From Planctomycetaceae bacterium (GTDB lineage Bacteria > Planctomycetota > Phycisphaerae > Sedimentisphaerales > UBA12454): 34,738 nucleotides of DNA. Below, one piece after another: positions 9,120 to 16,378 of the stretch. Location: NCBI GenBank assembly GCA_021371795.1, contig JAJFVK010000009.1, forward strand, positions 1 through 34,738, in the 5' to 3' direction. Made by a program: the position numbers and the translations under genes. Under the pieces are notes generated by a model. That model did not search any database, was not told the origin of the DNA, and was given only the letters and a program-made list of their open reading frames with translations. How positions within the stretch are numbered: the stretch's first letter is position 1; each line of letters starts with the position of its first letter.

Positions 9120-9995
9120 TTACTTTTTTACCAAATAATCTCTTATCAACTCAAACACTTCATCTCTGTATTGTTTTGCTTCGTTGAAAAATTCGTGCTG
9201 GGCGTTTTCGACGAATTCAATGTCGGCATTTTTGAATTTCGCGAGAATAAACTTAAGATTGTATTTCCACGCAACGGTCGTATCGTTTGTGCCCTGAACA
9301 ACAAAAACAGGTTTGTTAACCACAGGCATCTTACTGATTTTCTTTTCCCATTTAAAAATCGCCCTGACCCAGCGAAGCGAAATTGACTTCACCTGCAAAT
9401 GATCGCGATGCTTGAGAAAATCAACGTACTGCGCATCGGACGAAATATTTCTGAACAGCCTGAAAATGTGCTTCATAAACGGCATATAAATCGCGCAGCC
9501 GATTTTCGACAGGTGCCACAGCTTAAATCGTACCAAAGGAGCGGCAAGAACGACCTTGTCGAAATCGCCGCTGCCAAAGCCGGTGATATAATCCATTACA
9601 ATAGCGCCGCCAGTACTGTGGCCGACGATGTGGAATGGGCCGTGCAATTTTTCCTTAATAATACTCAAAAATTCGTCAAGTGCGATTGTGTACTGTGAAA
9701 AATCACTGGTTACGCCGCGGTCGCCGCCGGAAAGGCCGTGGCCGGGCAAGTCGAACATCGCGACGGCCATATGATTATCGAGCATATATTTGATAAACTT
9801 GCCGAACGTGCCGCAGTGTACGAGATAGCCGTGGACAATAATTACAGTTGCTCGATATTCCTTCGGCTGGAAAACCTGCCCTACTAATTTATTACCGCCT
9901 GCGCTGAAATCGAAACATTGATGTTCAACGCCGTCGAATGTCAGGCCGTAAAATTGTGAGTATTCCTCAAACGTTTTGAAATTTTTATTAAACAT
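9120..9995 (-). CDS. cytosolic alpha/beta hydrolase (monoacylglycerol lipase/lysophospholipase-like)
   Basis: The product is 291 residues without a signal peptide. Motifs in order are VIIVHGYLVHCG (oxyanion), FDLPGHGLSGG, the nucleophile elbow HIVGHSTGG, PVFVVQGTNDTTV carrying the catalytic aspartate, and NAQHEFFNE carrying the catalytic histidine. This is the serine-aminopeptidase/monoacylglycerol-lipase type (Hydrolase_4), which typically cleaves fatty-acyl esters. AAGGA stands about 7 bases before the ATG. It begins 9 bases after the stop of the small membrane protein at 10005-10412, so the two form a pair. Together with aas it hints at a local theme of lipid turnover, which is inference. 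Confidence 0.88.
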   Translation of the reverse strand: MFNKNFKTFEEYSQFYGLTFDGVEHQCFDFSAGGNKLVGQVFQPKEYRATVIIVHGYLVHCGTFGKFIKYMLDNHMAVAMFDLPGHGLSGGDRGVTSDFSQYTIALDEFLSIIKEKLHGPFHIVGHSTGGAIVMDYITGFGSGDFDKVVLAAPLVRFKLWHLSKIGCAIYMPFMKHIFRLFRNISSDAQYVDFLKHRDHLQVKSISLRWVRAIFKWEKKISKMPVVNKPVFVVQGTNDTTVAWKYNLKFILAKFKNADIEFVENAQHEFFNEAKQYRDEVFELIRDYLVKK

Positions 9996-10004
9996 ATAGT
10001 ATCC

Positions 10005-10412
10005 TTACTTTTTCATTCCAACAATGCCGCAAATCACGCTGCCCAATGCTCCAACTGCGAACAGAATCGGGCAGACCAATACAGCAAGGATAAAAAATAC
10101 CGCCTCATCGCCGGTTTTACCAGCGAAAAACAGCCCGTAAACAACATTGTGCAGCACGGCACAAAGCGGAATCCCCGCCGCGGAGGCACCGGCGAGGGTG
10201 AAAAATACCTTTTTGACTTTCGCCTCTTTGATTTTGACGCTTAAAATAACTTCAACAATCCCAAGCACAAAAAACGCACACGCCATGGCAAGCAAAACGA
10301 AAATCGGCAAATGCCGAAGGCTCATACGCTCATTCAAACCGAAAATGCTGACCATCAGTACGGCGAAAATCACGACCAGAACCGCTAAAACAATATTTCG
10401 CAATTTCTCCAT
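10005..10412 (-). CDS. small four-helix membrane protein, function unknown
   Basis: The product is 135 residues with four evenly spaced hydrophobic segments. Segment 1 is about residues 6-28, followed by one near 37-60, one near 70-95 and one near 105-132. A basic cytoplasmic loop (KIKEAKVKK) separates the second and third. A good ribosome site (AAGGAG, 8 bases before the ATG) supports the start. It is the first gene of a two-gene unit with the downstream lipase-like hydrolase, separated by only 9 bases. No family was recognised. Confidence 0.75.
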   Translation of the reverse strand: MEKLRNIVLAVLVVIFAVLMVSIFGLNERMSLRHLPIFVLLAMACAFFVLGIVEVILSVKIKEAKVKKVFFTLAGASAAGIPLCAVLHNVVYGLFFAGKTGDEAVFFILAVLVCPILFAVGALGSVICGIVGMKK

Positions 10413-10491
10413 TTTTTAAGCTCCTTAATAGCCACCAAGGCACCAGACATTGAATATTGTAGATTGAAGATTGTAGATTTTTATAAGTATC

Positions 10492-10504
10492 ACGCCGAAG
10501 GCGT
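10492..10504. repeat. ACGCC-GAA-GGCGT mini-hairpin repeat
   Basis: This is the sister of the element at 9054-9066, with one base pair swapped but pairing kept. It lies downstream of the lipoprotein gene in an AT-rich spacer containing TTGAAGATTGTAGATT-like words. Confidence 0.55.
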
Positions 10505-10539
10505 TCCTCAAATCTTCATTCTTCATTCTTAAATCTTAA

Positions 10540-11118
10540 TTAATTTTCGCCTTCGCGGTAAAATGTCATCGGTTCTGCGAAAATCGAATTTGCATCGTCA
10601 ACGTTCACGCCGTAATCAATAACAAAATCCCGCAGGTCGTTCGTATCGGCCGAGAGAATGAGTCTGTCGTTCAGCTTTTCATATTTAATCGCATTCGGTT
10701 CTGCCTCGATTATTTTATCAACCTTTTCGCAATCGACCAGAGCAATTTGCAGCGTCGGGGAGATTTGCTTTACCCACATAAACGAATGCATTCCCAACAT
10801 ATGCTGCTTGTATAAATCGTTGTCGTTTTCATCGCTTGGGAAAATATCGAGGAAAAGATTATTGTCGATTTCGCCAAGTCCCGCTGTGAAAATTCCAGTC
10901 TTGCCGTCGTCTGTTACAACAAGTTTATAGGCATTAGCATCTTCTATTTTGCTGAACTCCCACGTTTCATTCGAATCTTTTGGTATCCAGATGCCGACAA
11001 GATTCGGGTCGAAAAAAACATCCTTTTCAGTAAACAACGGCTTGAGCGACGGCTGTACACAGCCTGTCAAAAAAATCGCCGCTGCATAAAACATTACTAC
11101 ACCAATTTGCTTTTTCAT
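10540..11118 (-). CDS. lipoprotein, function unknown
   Basis: The product is about 192 residues. I chose the ATG at 11118 because AAGGAG lies 8 bases upstream and the protein then starts MKKQIGVVMFYAAAIFLTGC, a lipoprotein signal with an LTGC lipobox. A longer frame to 11163 would destroy that signal. The mature part contains FDPNLVGIWIPKDSNETWEF and is acidic, with no recognised domain. The lipocalin-like 'GIW' opening is only suggestive. It lies 25 bases downstream of the ankyrin lipoprotein and is probably co-transcribed. A decayed second copy of its first codons is found upstream of the ankyrin gene. Confidence 0.8.
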   Translation of the reverse strand: MKKQIGVVMFYAAAIFLTGCVQPSLKPLFTEKDVFFDPNLVGIWIPKDSNETWEFSKIEDANAYKLVVTDDGKTGIFTAGLGEIDNNLFLDIFPSDENDNDLYKQHMLGMHSFMWVKQISPTLQIALVDCEKVDKIIEAEPNAIKYEKLNDRLILSADTNDLRDFVIDYGVNVDDANSIFAEPMTFYREGEN

Positions 11119-11143
11119 AAAATTTCTCCTTAAAATAAACATT

Positions 11144-12127
11144 CTATTTTTCAACTGCACCATATTGACTAAGTATTTTCACGATTTTTCTTTCTTTACA
11201 TTCGAGTGCTTGAGCCAATGGAGTTTTGCCTTTAGTATTTTTGATATTTATATCACATCCGTTTTCAATAAGAATTTTTACTATATCTTCTTTTTTGCAT
11301 TTCCAGATAAAACGGCTGATTGCTAAGCTAAGCGGCGTTTCCCCCGCGTTATCCTGGATATTAACATTTGCACCATTAGCAATTAAATATTGAATTACAT
11401 ACACGTCCTGACCATAAGTAATTGCTTCATGTAACGGTGTGCTACCCTCGTTGTTTTTAACATTAATTTCAATTTCATTTTGGACTAATAATTCAATAAA
11501 ACATCTACTGTCCTTGTTCCAATATACTGCTTTATGCAGTGCATTTTCACCGAGATCGTCTTTAGCATTTACATTTGCACCATTTTCAATCAAGAGTTTA
11601 CCTATTTCACTATCGAAACTTGATTGATGTAAAGGCGTTTGATTTACATCATCTCGTATGTTTACATCTGCTCCGTTGGCAATTAATAATTCCGCCAATT
11701 TTTTTCCTATATTTTTGTTACATATTCTATCTAAACAAACAGTAAGAGCCGTCTCGCCTCTGTGGTCTTTAGCATTCACATCGGCACCATATGCTAATAA
11801 AATTTTAGCAGCTTCTCTTCGATTATTTGCTATCGCGTAATGCAAAGGCGTCTCTTGATAATATCCTCTTGCATTTATATCTGCACCATTTTTGATGAGC
11901 GTCTTAATAACATTTGGTTCACCCTTAATAGCGGCAAAATGCAAGGCTGTAAGTCCGTTATTTGTTTTAGCATTTATATTTACTCTTTCATTGAGCACCT
12001 TATTTATAGTTTTTTTATTGCCAGATAATACTGCTTTGTGCAATGGAGTATAGGTTTCATTACATCCAACTAATGGCAGGAAAAACATAGAGCATAATAT
12101 TACAGATATTTCTTTTAAATTTTTCAT
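11144..12127 (-). CDS. ankyrin-repeat lipoprotein
   Basis: The product is 327 residues. The N-terminal signal peptide ends LPLVGC, a lipobox, so the protein is probably anchored in a membrane facing outside the cytoplasm. About nine ankyrin repeats follow, with TPLH, ALHFAA and NGADINA-type signatures and a length close to 33 residues each. The fourth, sixth and eighth repeats are a few residues longer. Ankyrin repeats bind other proteins and no catalytic domain is present. AGGTGG stands 7 bases before the ATG. A 19-codon open frame ends one base before this start, so translation may be coupled. It leads into the downstream lipoprotein. Confidence 0.92.
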   Translation of the reverse strand: MKNLKEISVILCSMFFLPLVGCNETYTPLHKAVLSGNKKTINKVLNERVNINAKTNNGLTALHFAAIKGEPNVIKTLIKNGADINARGYYQETPLHYAIANNRREAAKILLAYGADVNAKDHRGETALTVCLDRICNKNIGKKLAELLIANGADVNIRDDVNQTPLHQSSFDSEIGKLLIENGANVNAKDDLGENALHKAVYWNKDSRCFIELLVQNEIEINVKNNEGSTPLHEAITYGQDVYVIQYLIANGANVNIQDNAGETPLSLAISRFIWKCKKEDIVKILIENGCDINIKNTKGKTPLAQALECKERKIVKILSQYGAVEK

Positions 12128-12128
12128 T

Positions 12129-12188
12129 TTATTTCCACCTTATATTCGCCACTACATAAAACACCACTATACCAATTCTCTTTTTCAT
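12129..12188 (-). pseudogene. decayed duplicate of the lipoprotein 5' end (19-codon upstream ORF)
   Basis: With AGGAG upstream, an ATG at 12188 opens MKKRIGIVVFYVVANIRWK and stops at 12129. It matches the start of the lipoprotein at 10540-11118 (MKKQIGVVMFYAAA). The DNA matches well too, including the ribosome site and flanking bases (12152-12205 against 11083-11140). The lipobox is gone. The TAA ends one base before the ankyrin ATG, and the last codons supply that gene's ribosome site. Confidence 0.7.
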
Positions 12189-12233
12189 AAAAATTCTCCT
12201 AAAAAAAATCTTCGTGCCTTCGTGGTGAAAAAA

Positions 12234-12410
12234 TTAATCAACTTGATACAAAATTTCACAAAGTTCTGCTTCCGGCGATACAGTGGATTTGTGATTGCAT
12301 TTGAATAATCCAAAGCCAATCGCACCGACTACTACCAGAGCCAAAATAATCCAATGACTTTTCATAATCCCGCGTTCAATTCTTTTTCTTATTGTAAATC
12401 TTCTTTTCAT
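12234..12410 (-). CDS. 58-residue single-pass membrane peptide
   Basis: This short gene encodes an N-terminus rich in arginine and lysine (MKRRFTIRKRIERG), one hydrophobic helix (HWIILALVVVGAIGFGLF), and a polar tail with two cysteines (KCNH...AELCEILYQVD). AAAGGA lies 9-10 bases before the ATG at 12410. An internal ATG at 12365 would leave 43 residues but has a weaker ribosome site. It lies between marR and the ankyrin genes, all on one strand. No family was recognised. Confidence 0.6.
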   Translation of the reverse strand: MKRRFTIRKRIERGIMKSHWIILALVVVGAIGFGLFKCNHKSTVSPEAELCEILYQVD

Positions 12411-12505
12411 TTTTTTATTTCCTTTATATGTATATTGTTAATATCTTAACTATTGATTTAAAAAAAATCGTTTAATCGCAGATTACGCAGATTCCACTGA
12501 TTGTT

Positions 12506-12979
12506 TTAGTTTCCATTTATATTTTCTCTAACTTTTTCAAGTATGGATATAAGCTTCTTTAAATCACCCAGACCGAATCCAGTCATTGCCTGCTTTATAA
12601 TTTTGTCATACATCGGCTCGGCCTTTTCAAAAACCTTTTTACCCTTTGTGGTCATCTTGATAATGTTTGTTCGGCGGTCGCCAGACAGGCTCGTTCTTTC
12701 GACCAATGATGTTTTTTCCATTCTGTCAATCAGCGTCGTTACATTTGCGCGATTGACGAGCATCATATCGCTCAACTGAACCTGGCTCAAACCTTCGCCG
12801 CCACCCTGATAACTCAAAAGCATCATCACGTTAAACTGCACATCTGTTAAGCCAAGCGTTTTGAAGAACGCATCAGCACGTTTCTTGAGGCTGGCTGTTG
12901 TATAGTAAATATTCAGCATCGCTTCATGTTCGACTACGTCGAACCCCCTTTTCAATTTTAATTCTTCTTTTAATGCCAT
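12506..12979 (-). CDS. MarR-family transcriptional regulator
   Basis: The product is 157 residues with the MarR winged helix. Helices carry LTDVQFNVMMLLSY, the recognition region is LSQVQLSDMMLVNRANVTTLIDRME, and the wing is VERTSLSGDRRTNIIKMTTKG. Such proteins bind palindromic DNA as dimers, usually repressing themselves and neighbours, and release DNA on binding a small aromatic ligand or oxidant. A palindrome at 13019-13033, 40 bases upstream of the ATG, is a candidate site. No transporter or enzyme is divergently paired with it, so the target genes are unclear. Confidence 0.93.
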   Translation of the reverse strand: MALKEELKLKRGFDVVEHEAMLNIYYTTASLKKRADAFFKTLGLTDVQFNVMMLLSYQGGGEGLSQVQLSDMMLVNRANVTTLIDRMEKTSLVERTSLSGDRRTNIIKMTTKGKKVFEKAEPMYDKIIKQAMTGFGLGDLKKLISILEKVRENINGN

Positions 12980-13018
12980 CTTTTAAATTCCAAATATCAA
13001 TTACTAATTAAATGTTAA

Positions 13019-13033
13019 TATATAAACTATATA
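13019..13033. promoter_or_regulatory. candidate MarR operator
   Basis: The perfect inverted repeat TATATA-AAC-TATATA lies 40 bases upstream of marR. AT-rich palindromes of about this size at this place are typical for autoregulating MarR proteins. AT-richness also makes such palindromes likely by chance. Confidence 0.35.
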
Positions 13034-13102
13034 CCTGCAAACCTTTTGTCAACAAGAAAAATTTAAAAAAATGAAAATTTTTGAATTGCCGTCTTAAGTT
13101 CT

Positions 13103-13813
13103 TTATTTTTCGGGACTTAAAATTTTATCTGCTTTTGCTAAAAATGATTTTTCCGGCATCAGGATACCGAAAGAAATCAGTGTTTTAAATGCGTCTTCGA
13201 CGGTTATATCGGTTTTAACTACCTCTTCTGAACGCAATATAAGGAAAAAACCCGTAGTCGGGTTGGGTGTTGTAGGCACAAACACCTTGCATAATGTTTC
13301 ACCTTTTTCATTATTTATATAGCCGGTCAGAAAACCAATTGAAAGCATTTCCGGCCTTGGGAAACCAACCAGCACAACCGACATAAACGCCTCTTTGCCG
13401 GGCAAAGACATCGCGCCCATAACCTGCTTTGTCGCACCGTAAACGGTTCTTAATACAGGAATCTTCAGCAGTATCCATTCGCCGATAGAAATCAGTTTCC
13501 TGCCCAAATACCTTTGCGCAAAGAAACCGACAAGATACACGAGCATAAGAAGAATCAAAATCGACAGGATTGAAGTCGCAATACTTACATACGCGGGCGG
13601 ACTCGTCTGCAATTCGGGATTTTTGATTACCAGCGCCAAAAGTGTCAGCAGCCAGGGCTTTAAAAACCCTGCCATCCAGCTAAAGACCCACCGCATCACC
13701 AGCAATGTAACGCCAAAAGGCATTAATATTAAAATTCCGGCCAGAAAATGATTACGCAGGTCTTTCTTGAAAACCGTCCAGCCCGATACTTTTTTGTTTG
13801 TGTCTTTTGCCAT
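13103..13813 (-). CDS. DUF502-family membrane protein
   Basis: The product is 236 residues. It has two membrane segments, one about residues 25-50 with LAGILILMPFGVTLLVMRWVF and one about residues 78-100. A conserved cytoplasmic body follows with IPVLRTVYGATKQV, VVLVGFPRPEMLSIGFLTG and VFVPTTPNPTTGFFLI. This motif set defines DUF502, whose function is not established in bacteria, although plant homologues are linked to membrane trafficking. AAGGG precedes the ATG. The gene lies downstream of rplU but behind a strong terminator, so it probably has its own promoter. Confidence 0.93.
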   Translation of the reverse strand: MAKDTNKKVSGWTVFKKDLRNHFLAGILILMPFGVTLLVMRWVFSWMAGFLKPWLLTLLALVIKNPELQTSPPAYVSIATSILSILILLMLVYLVGFFAQRYLGRKLISIGEWILLKIPVLRTVYGATKQVMGAMSLPGKEAFMSVVLVGFPRPEMLSIGFLTGYINNEKGETLCKVFVPTTPNPTTGFFLILRSEEVVKTDITVEDAFKTLISFGILMPEKSFLAKADKILSPEK

Positions 13814-13872
13814 TTTTAAATCCCTTTATGCCCAACCGCACATATTTTAATATCGCGCTGAATGATTGTCAG

Positions 13873-13904
13873 CAAAAAAAAAGGGCGAGTATTAACTCGC
13901 CCTT
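13873..13904 (-). terminator. rho-independent terminator of rplU
   Basis: A perfect 10-bp stem AAGGGCGAGT/ACTCGCCCTT (13881-13890 and 13895-13904) with a 4-base loop is followed, in the minus-strand direction, by a run of Ts (A-tract 13874-13882). It sits about 30 bases past the rplU stop. Confidence 0.92.
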
Positions 13905-13932
13905 GTCGGTTATTCAATTTTCTAAAAATCAA

Positions 13933-14265
13933 TTAAGCAGAAATTTTTTCTATCATAACTTCCATATATTTTTGACGGTGGCCGATACGTTTCTTGCTGG
14001 CCTTGCGGCGTCTGAAATACGTCGGGAACAGCTTTGGACCCTTTACGAGTGAATCTTCCGCATTTTCAGTTATGAATTTAGCCGTAACTTTAGCGCCATC
14101 AACATAAGGTGCGCCGATTTTCGCGTCTTTGCCTTCGCCAACCATCAAAACTTTGTCAAACTCTATTGTTTTTGCATCAGGACTAACATCAGCAAGCTCG
14201 ATTTTAAGCTTGTCGCCCTGCTGAACTTTAAATTGTTTTCCGCCCTGTTCAATTATTGCGTACAT
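13933..14265 (-). CDS. rplU: 50S ribosomal protein L21
   Basis: The product is 110 residues, the normal length for bL21. It starts MYAIIEQGGKQFKVQQGD and carries the C-terminal RNA-binding signature FRRRKASKKRIGHRQ. It is a structural part of the large ribosomal subunit. TGGAG lies 8 bases before the ATG. In most bacteria rplU is followed at once by rpmA (L27). Here a strong terminator follows and no rpmA lies in the window, so the pair is separated. A large imperfect inverted repeat lies upstream between it and the PilZ gene. Confidence 0.98.
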   Translation of the reverse strand: MYAIIEQGGKQFKVQQGDKLKIELADVSPDAKTIEFDKVLMVGEGKDAKIGAPYVDGAKVTAKFITENAEDSLVKGPKLFPTYFRRRKASKKRIGHRQKYMEVMIEKISA

Positions 14266-14361
14266 TTTTTACTCCAGTTTTTAATTTTATCCAAATCCAA
14301 AATTTGAGGGGCGTATTATAGACATAGCAGGTATCTATGTCAAAGCAAAATTTTGGAATTA

Positions 14362-14434
14362 CAGCCACAAAGACACCAAGACACTAAAATATTAACTATA
14401 TTGTAACTTTTTGTGCCTTCAAGCCTTAGTGGCT
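14362..14434. repeat. inverted pair of the AGCCACAAAGACACC repeat
   Basis: A forward copy (14362-14386, AGCCACAAAGACACCAAG...) faces a reverse copy (14411-14434, whose complement begins AGCCACTAAGGC). They can fold into one long imperfect hairpin between the PilZ stop and rplU. The same unit occurs as direct copies at 6207-6289. Confidence 0.7.
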
Positions 14435-14440
14435 AAGGAT

Positions 14441-14782
14441 CTATGCGAATTGAACAGCAACGCCGATTGTAGCGTCTGTTGTCAAAGATTCGCGCTGAAC
14501 TCGCAGAACCTTACCGCTTTTAATCCTTGCGAACTGGCCTTTTTTCTCTGCAAGCGCCGTTGTACGCGGGAAATTAATCTCAACAATATGCCCGGGACGA
14601 ACAGGTGCCGACATTGGCAATGAAATATAAACCCCGCCCTTGGCGACATTTACAGTTCGGCCATTGAAGAATCTGTTTGCTTCCGGCAGCCAAATACTTA
14701 CCGGCCAGCTCAAATCAGTTCTGTTAGCACTTCTGTTCTCTACTGACGTTTCTACGGCTTCTACTGTCTCTAACATTGTCAT
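14441..14782 (-). CDS. PilZ-domain protein (putative cyclic-di-GMP receptor)
   Basis: The product is 113 residues and consists almost entirely of a PilZ domain. The RxxxR motif is present as R17-SAN-R21. The second motif (normally D/N-x-S-x-x-G) reads N45-V-A-K-G-G, with alanine replacing serine, and the domain ends IGVAVQFA. PilZ domains bind cyclic-di-GMP and control motility, polysaccharide output or adhesion. The alanine change may weaken binding. GGAG stands 7 bases before the ATG. It is a single gene upstream of rplU. Confidence 0.88.
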   Translation of the reverse strand: MTMLETVEAVETSVENRSANRTDLSWPVSIWLPEANRFFNGRTVNVAKGGVYISLPMSAPVRPGHIVEINFPRTTALAEKKGQFARIKSGKVLRVQRESLTTDATIGVAVQFA

Positions 14783-15163
14783 AAATCAACTCCATTTGTT
14801 TATAAAATCATTTTCCACTAATAACTAAATTATCGTCTTTGTTAAGATAGATAAAATAGTGTATTTAGGGGAAATATTGAAATTAGTTAAAATTATCTTC
14901 AAAGAGCCTGTTTTTCGCTTCAAATTACGCTTTTATCGGTAGTTAACAAAAAATATTTTTAACGCAATTTAAAGACCTTGAACATCTATTATTGTAAGAT
15001 TAAAATTACCTATTTAATTCTCGCAGGGTTAGAGGTTTTTATTAGTGAAATTTTATGAATGAAGAAATTACTTGCAGAAAAAACGCTATATGAGACCTCT
15101 GGAAACCCACCCTCCGCAGAAGCCATTACCTCTTGTTTATTACCATTTTGCATTGATAAGGTT
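14783..15163. other. intergenic stretch
   Basis: I see no gene. It holds the upstream region of the PilZ gene and the 3' flank of the UroD-like operon. A short GAGACCTCTG at 15092-15101 matches the tip of the MITE-like element at 26874, but the rest does not follow, so it may be chance. Confidence 0.45.
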
Positions 15164-16366
15164 TTAGTTTATTGCACCATACAATTTTGCGGCTGCATAC
15201 AACTCTTGAATATTTTGAACAGGAGTTCCCGGAGCCAGATTATTCGCTGCAATCATAACGAATTTCCCGCCAGCCATAACACCTGAATGGCAAATCCTCT
15301 GAACTTCACTACGGATATCTTCGATAGTTCCATCTTTGATAACCATCACTGTAGGACCACCTTTGATTTCCACATCCATTCCCAATTCCTTTCGCAGTCG
15401 GCCGTGGTCAACAGGAAATCCCGTATCAAAACTCCTGACATTAAGGTGATTGGCAAGGAAACTGAAATGCCTGGTTGCGTCTCCACACAGGTGTATACCA
15501 ACATAGCTTCCATCGCAGAACTCGTCCACCAGCCGCTTGTGGTAAGGATAGACATACTCCTGATAATGTTTCGCAGAAACCAGAGCAATCGCATCATCGG
15601 CAAAGCAAAATTTTGCCTGCTTGAATTTATCCTTATCGGGCGATTCTGGAAATTTATCCCATCTCCGCTGACGCATTAGTTTCATCCGTCTGATAAGGTT
15701 ATCTGTAATCCATGTCATCAGATCGTGATAGTATTTCTCATCCGTCAGCATATCAACAAGCAGGTTATCCGCTCCCCGTAATTTATAGGCCAAATCCAAG
15801 GGGCCGTCAGTTCCCTCACCGCAAGTCATTTGCATAACATGCACAGGCCTGCCTTCATATTCTCGATGCTTACAAGAATCGAACATATAATCTTGAAATT
15901 CCAGTACCCGCCCCATCAAACCGTGCTCGACAGGCAGTTCTTTTGGGAATTCGTAAAGTTTTTCTTTATGCTCTTTGAGAATTTCCCTGGTATCAGGAAC
16001 CTGGCTTGGTATGTATTCCAGGGGACAGCCTACCCAACCGGCATCATAGGAATTCTGAAAATCAACACTTACCGACCAGCCGTCTTCCGGCAAACCCATC
16101 TCGCGATCACAAACCCAATGAAATCGCTGCCATTTCTGATATTCAAGTTGTGCCTGAATATGAATTTCTGGATTTTCAAAAAAATCACGAAATGACCAGC
16201 CATTTGTATTAACATGAGGATTCAGAAAATAATTGGTGATACTGCCGATCACACTTACAGGAACGCGATAAGGCCGTCCTTGATTGTAAGCTTGCCATAC
16301 TCTGGCAACCTCTTCATTGTGAGCACGAAAATCAATTTTTTCATTAATAAAAAAAGACAATGTCAT
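15164..16366 (-). CDS. uroporphyrinogen-decarboxylase-like protein (UroD/MtaA superfamily), paralogue 1
   Basis: The product is 400 residues with the TIM-barrel UroD/MtaA fold. A zinc-type HxC motif is seen in H292-L-C294-GD. The C-terminal strand KFVMIAANNLAPGTPVQNI matches the place where MtaA-type methyltransferases carry the last zinc cysteine, but here it has no cysteine. True heme UroD is unlikely, because the gene sits in a transporter operon and the family motifs differ. A role in methyl transfer or small-molecule catabolism is inference. GGAGG is only 2 bases from the ATG at 16366 but 8 bases from a TTG two codons later (16360), so the real start may be that TTG. It follows the next gene by 12 bases. 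Confidence 0.85.
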   Translation of the reverse strand: MTLSFFINEKIDFRAHNEEVARVWQAYNQGRPYRVPVSVIGSITNYFLNPHVNTNGWSFRDFFENPEIHIQAQLEYQKWQRFHWVCDREMGLPEDGWSVSVDFQNSYDAGWVGCPLEYIPSQVPDTREILKEHKEKLYEFPKELPVEHGLMGRVLEFQDYMFDSCKHREYEGRPVHVMQMTCGEGTDGPLDLAYKLRGADNLLVDMLTDEKYYHDLMTWITDNLIRRMKLMRQRRWDKFPESPDKDKFKQAKFCFADDAIALVSAKHYQEYVYPYHKRLVDEFCDGSYVGIHLCGDATRHFSFLANHLNVRSFDTGFPVDHGRLRKELGMDVEIKGGPTVMVIKDGTIEDIRSEVQRICHSGVMAGGKFVMIAANNLAPGTPVQNIQELYAAAKLYGAIN

Positions 16367-16378
16367 AGCCTCCTTTTG

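Noticed and set aside
15092-15101. Possible second copy of the MITE-like element
   Set aside because: Only the GAGACCTCTG tip matches. Neither the inner repeat nor the opposite end follows.
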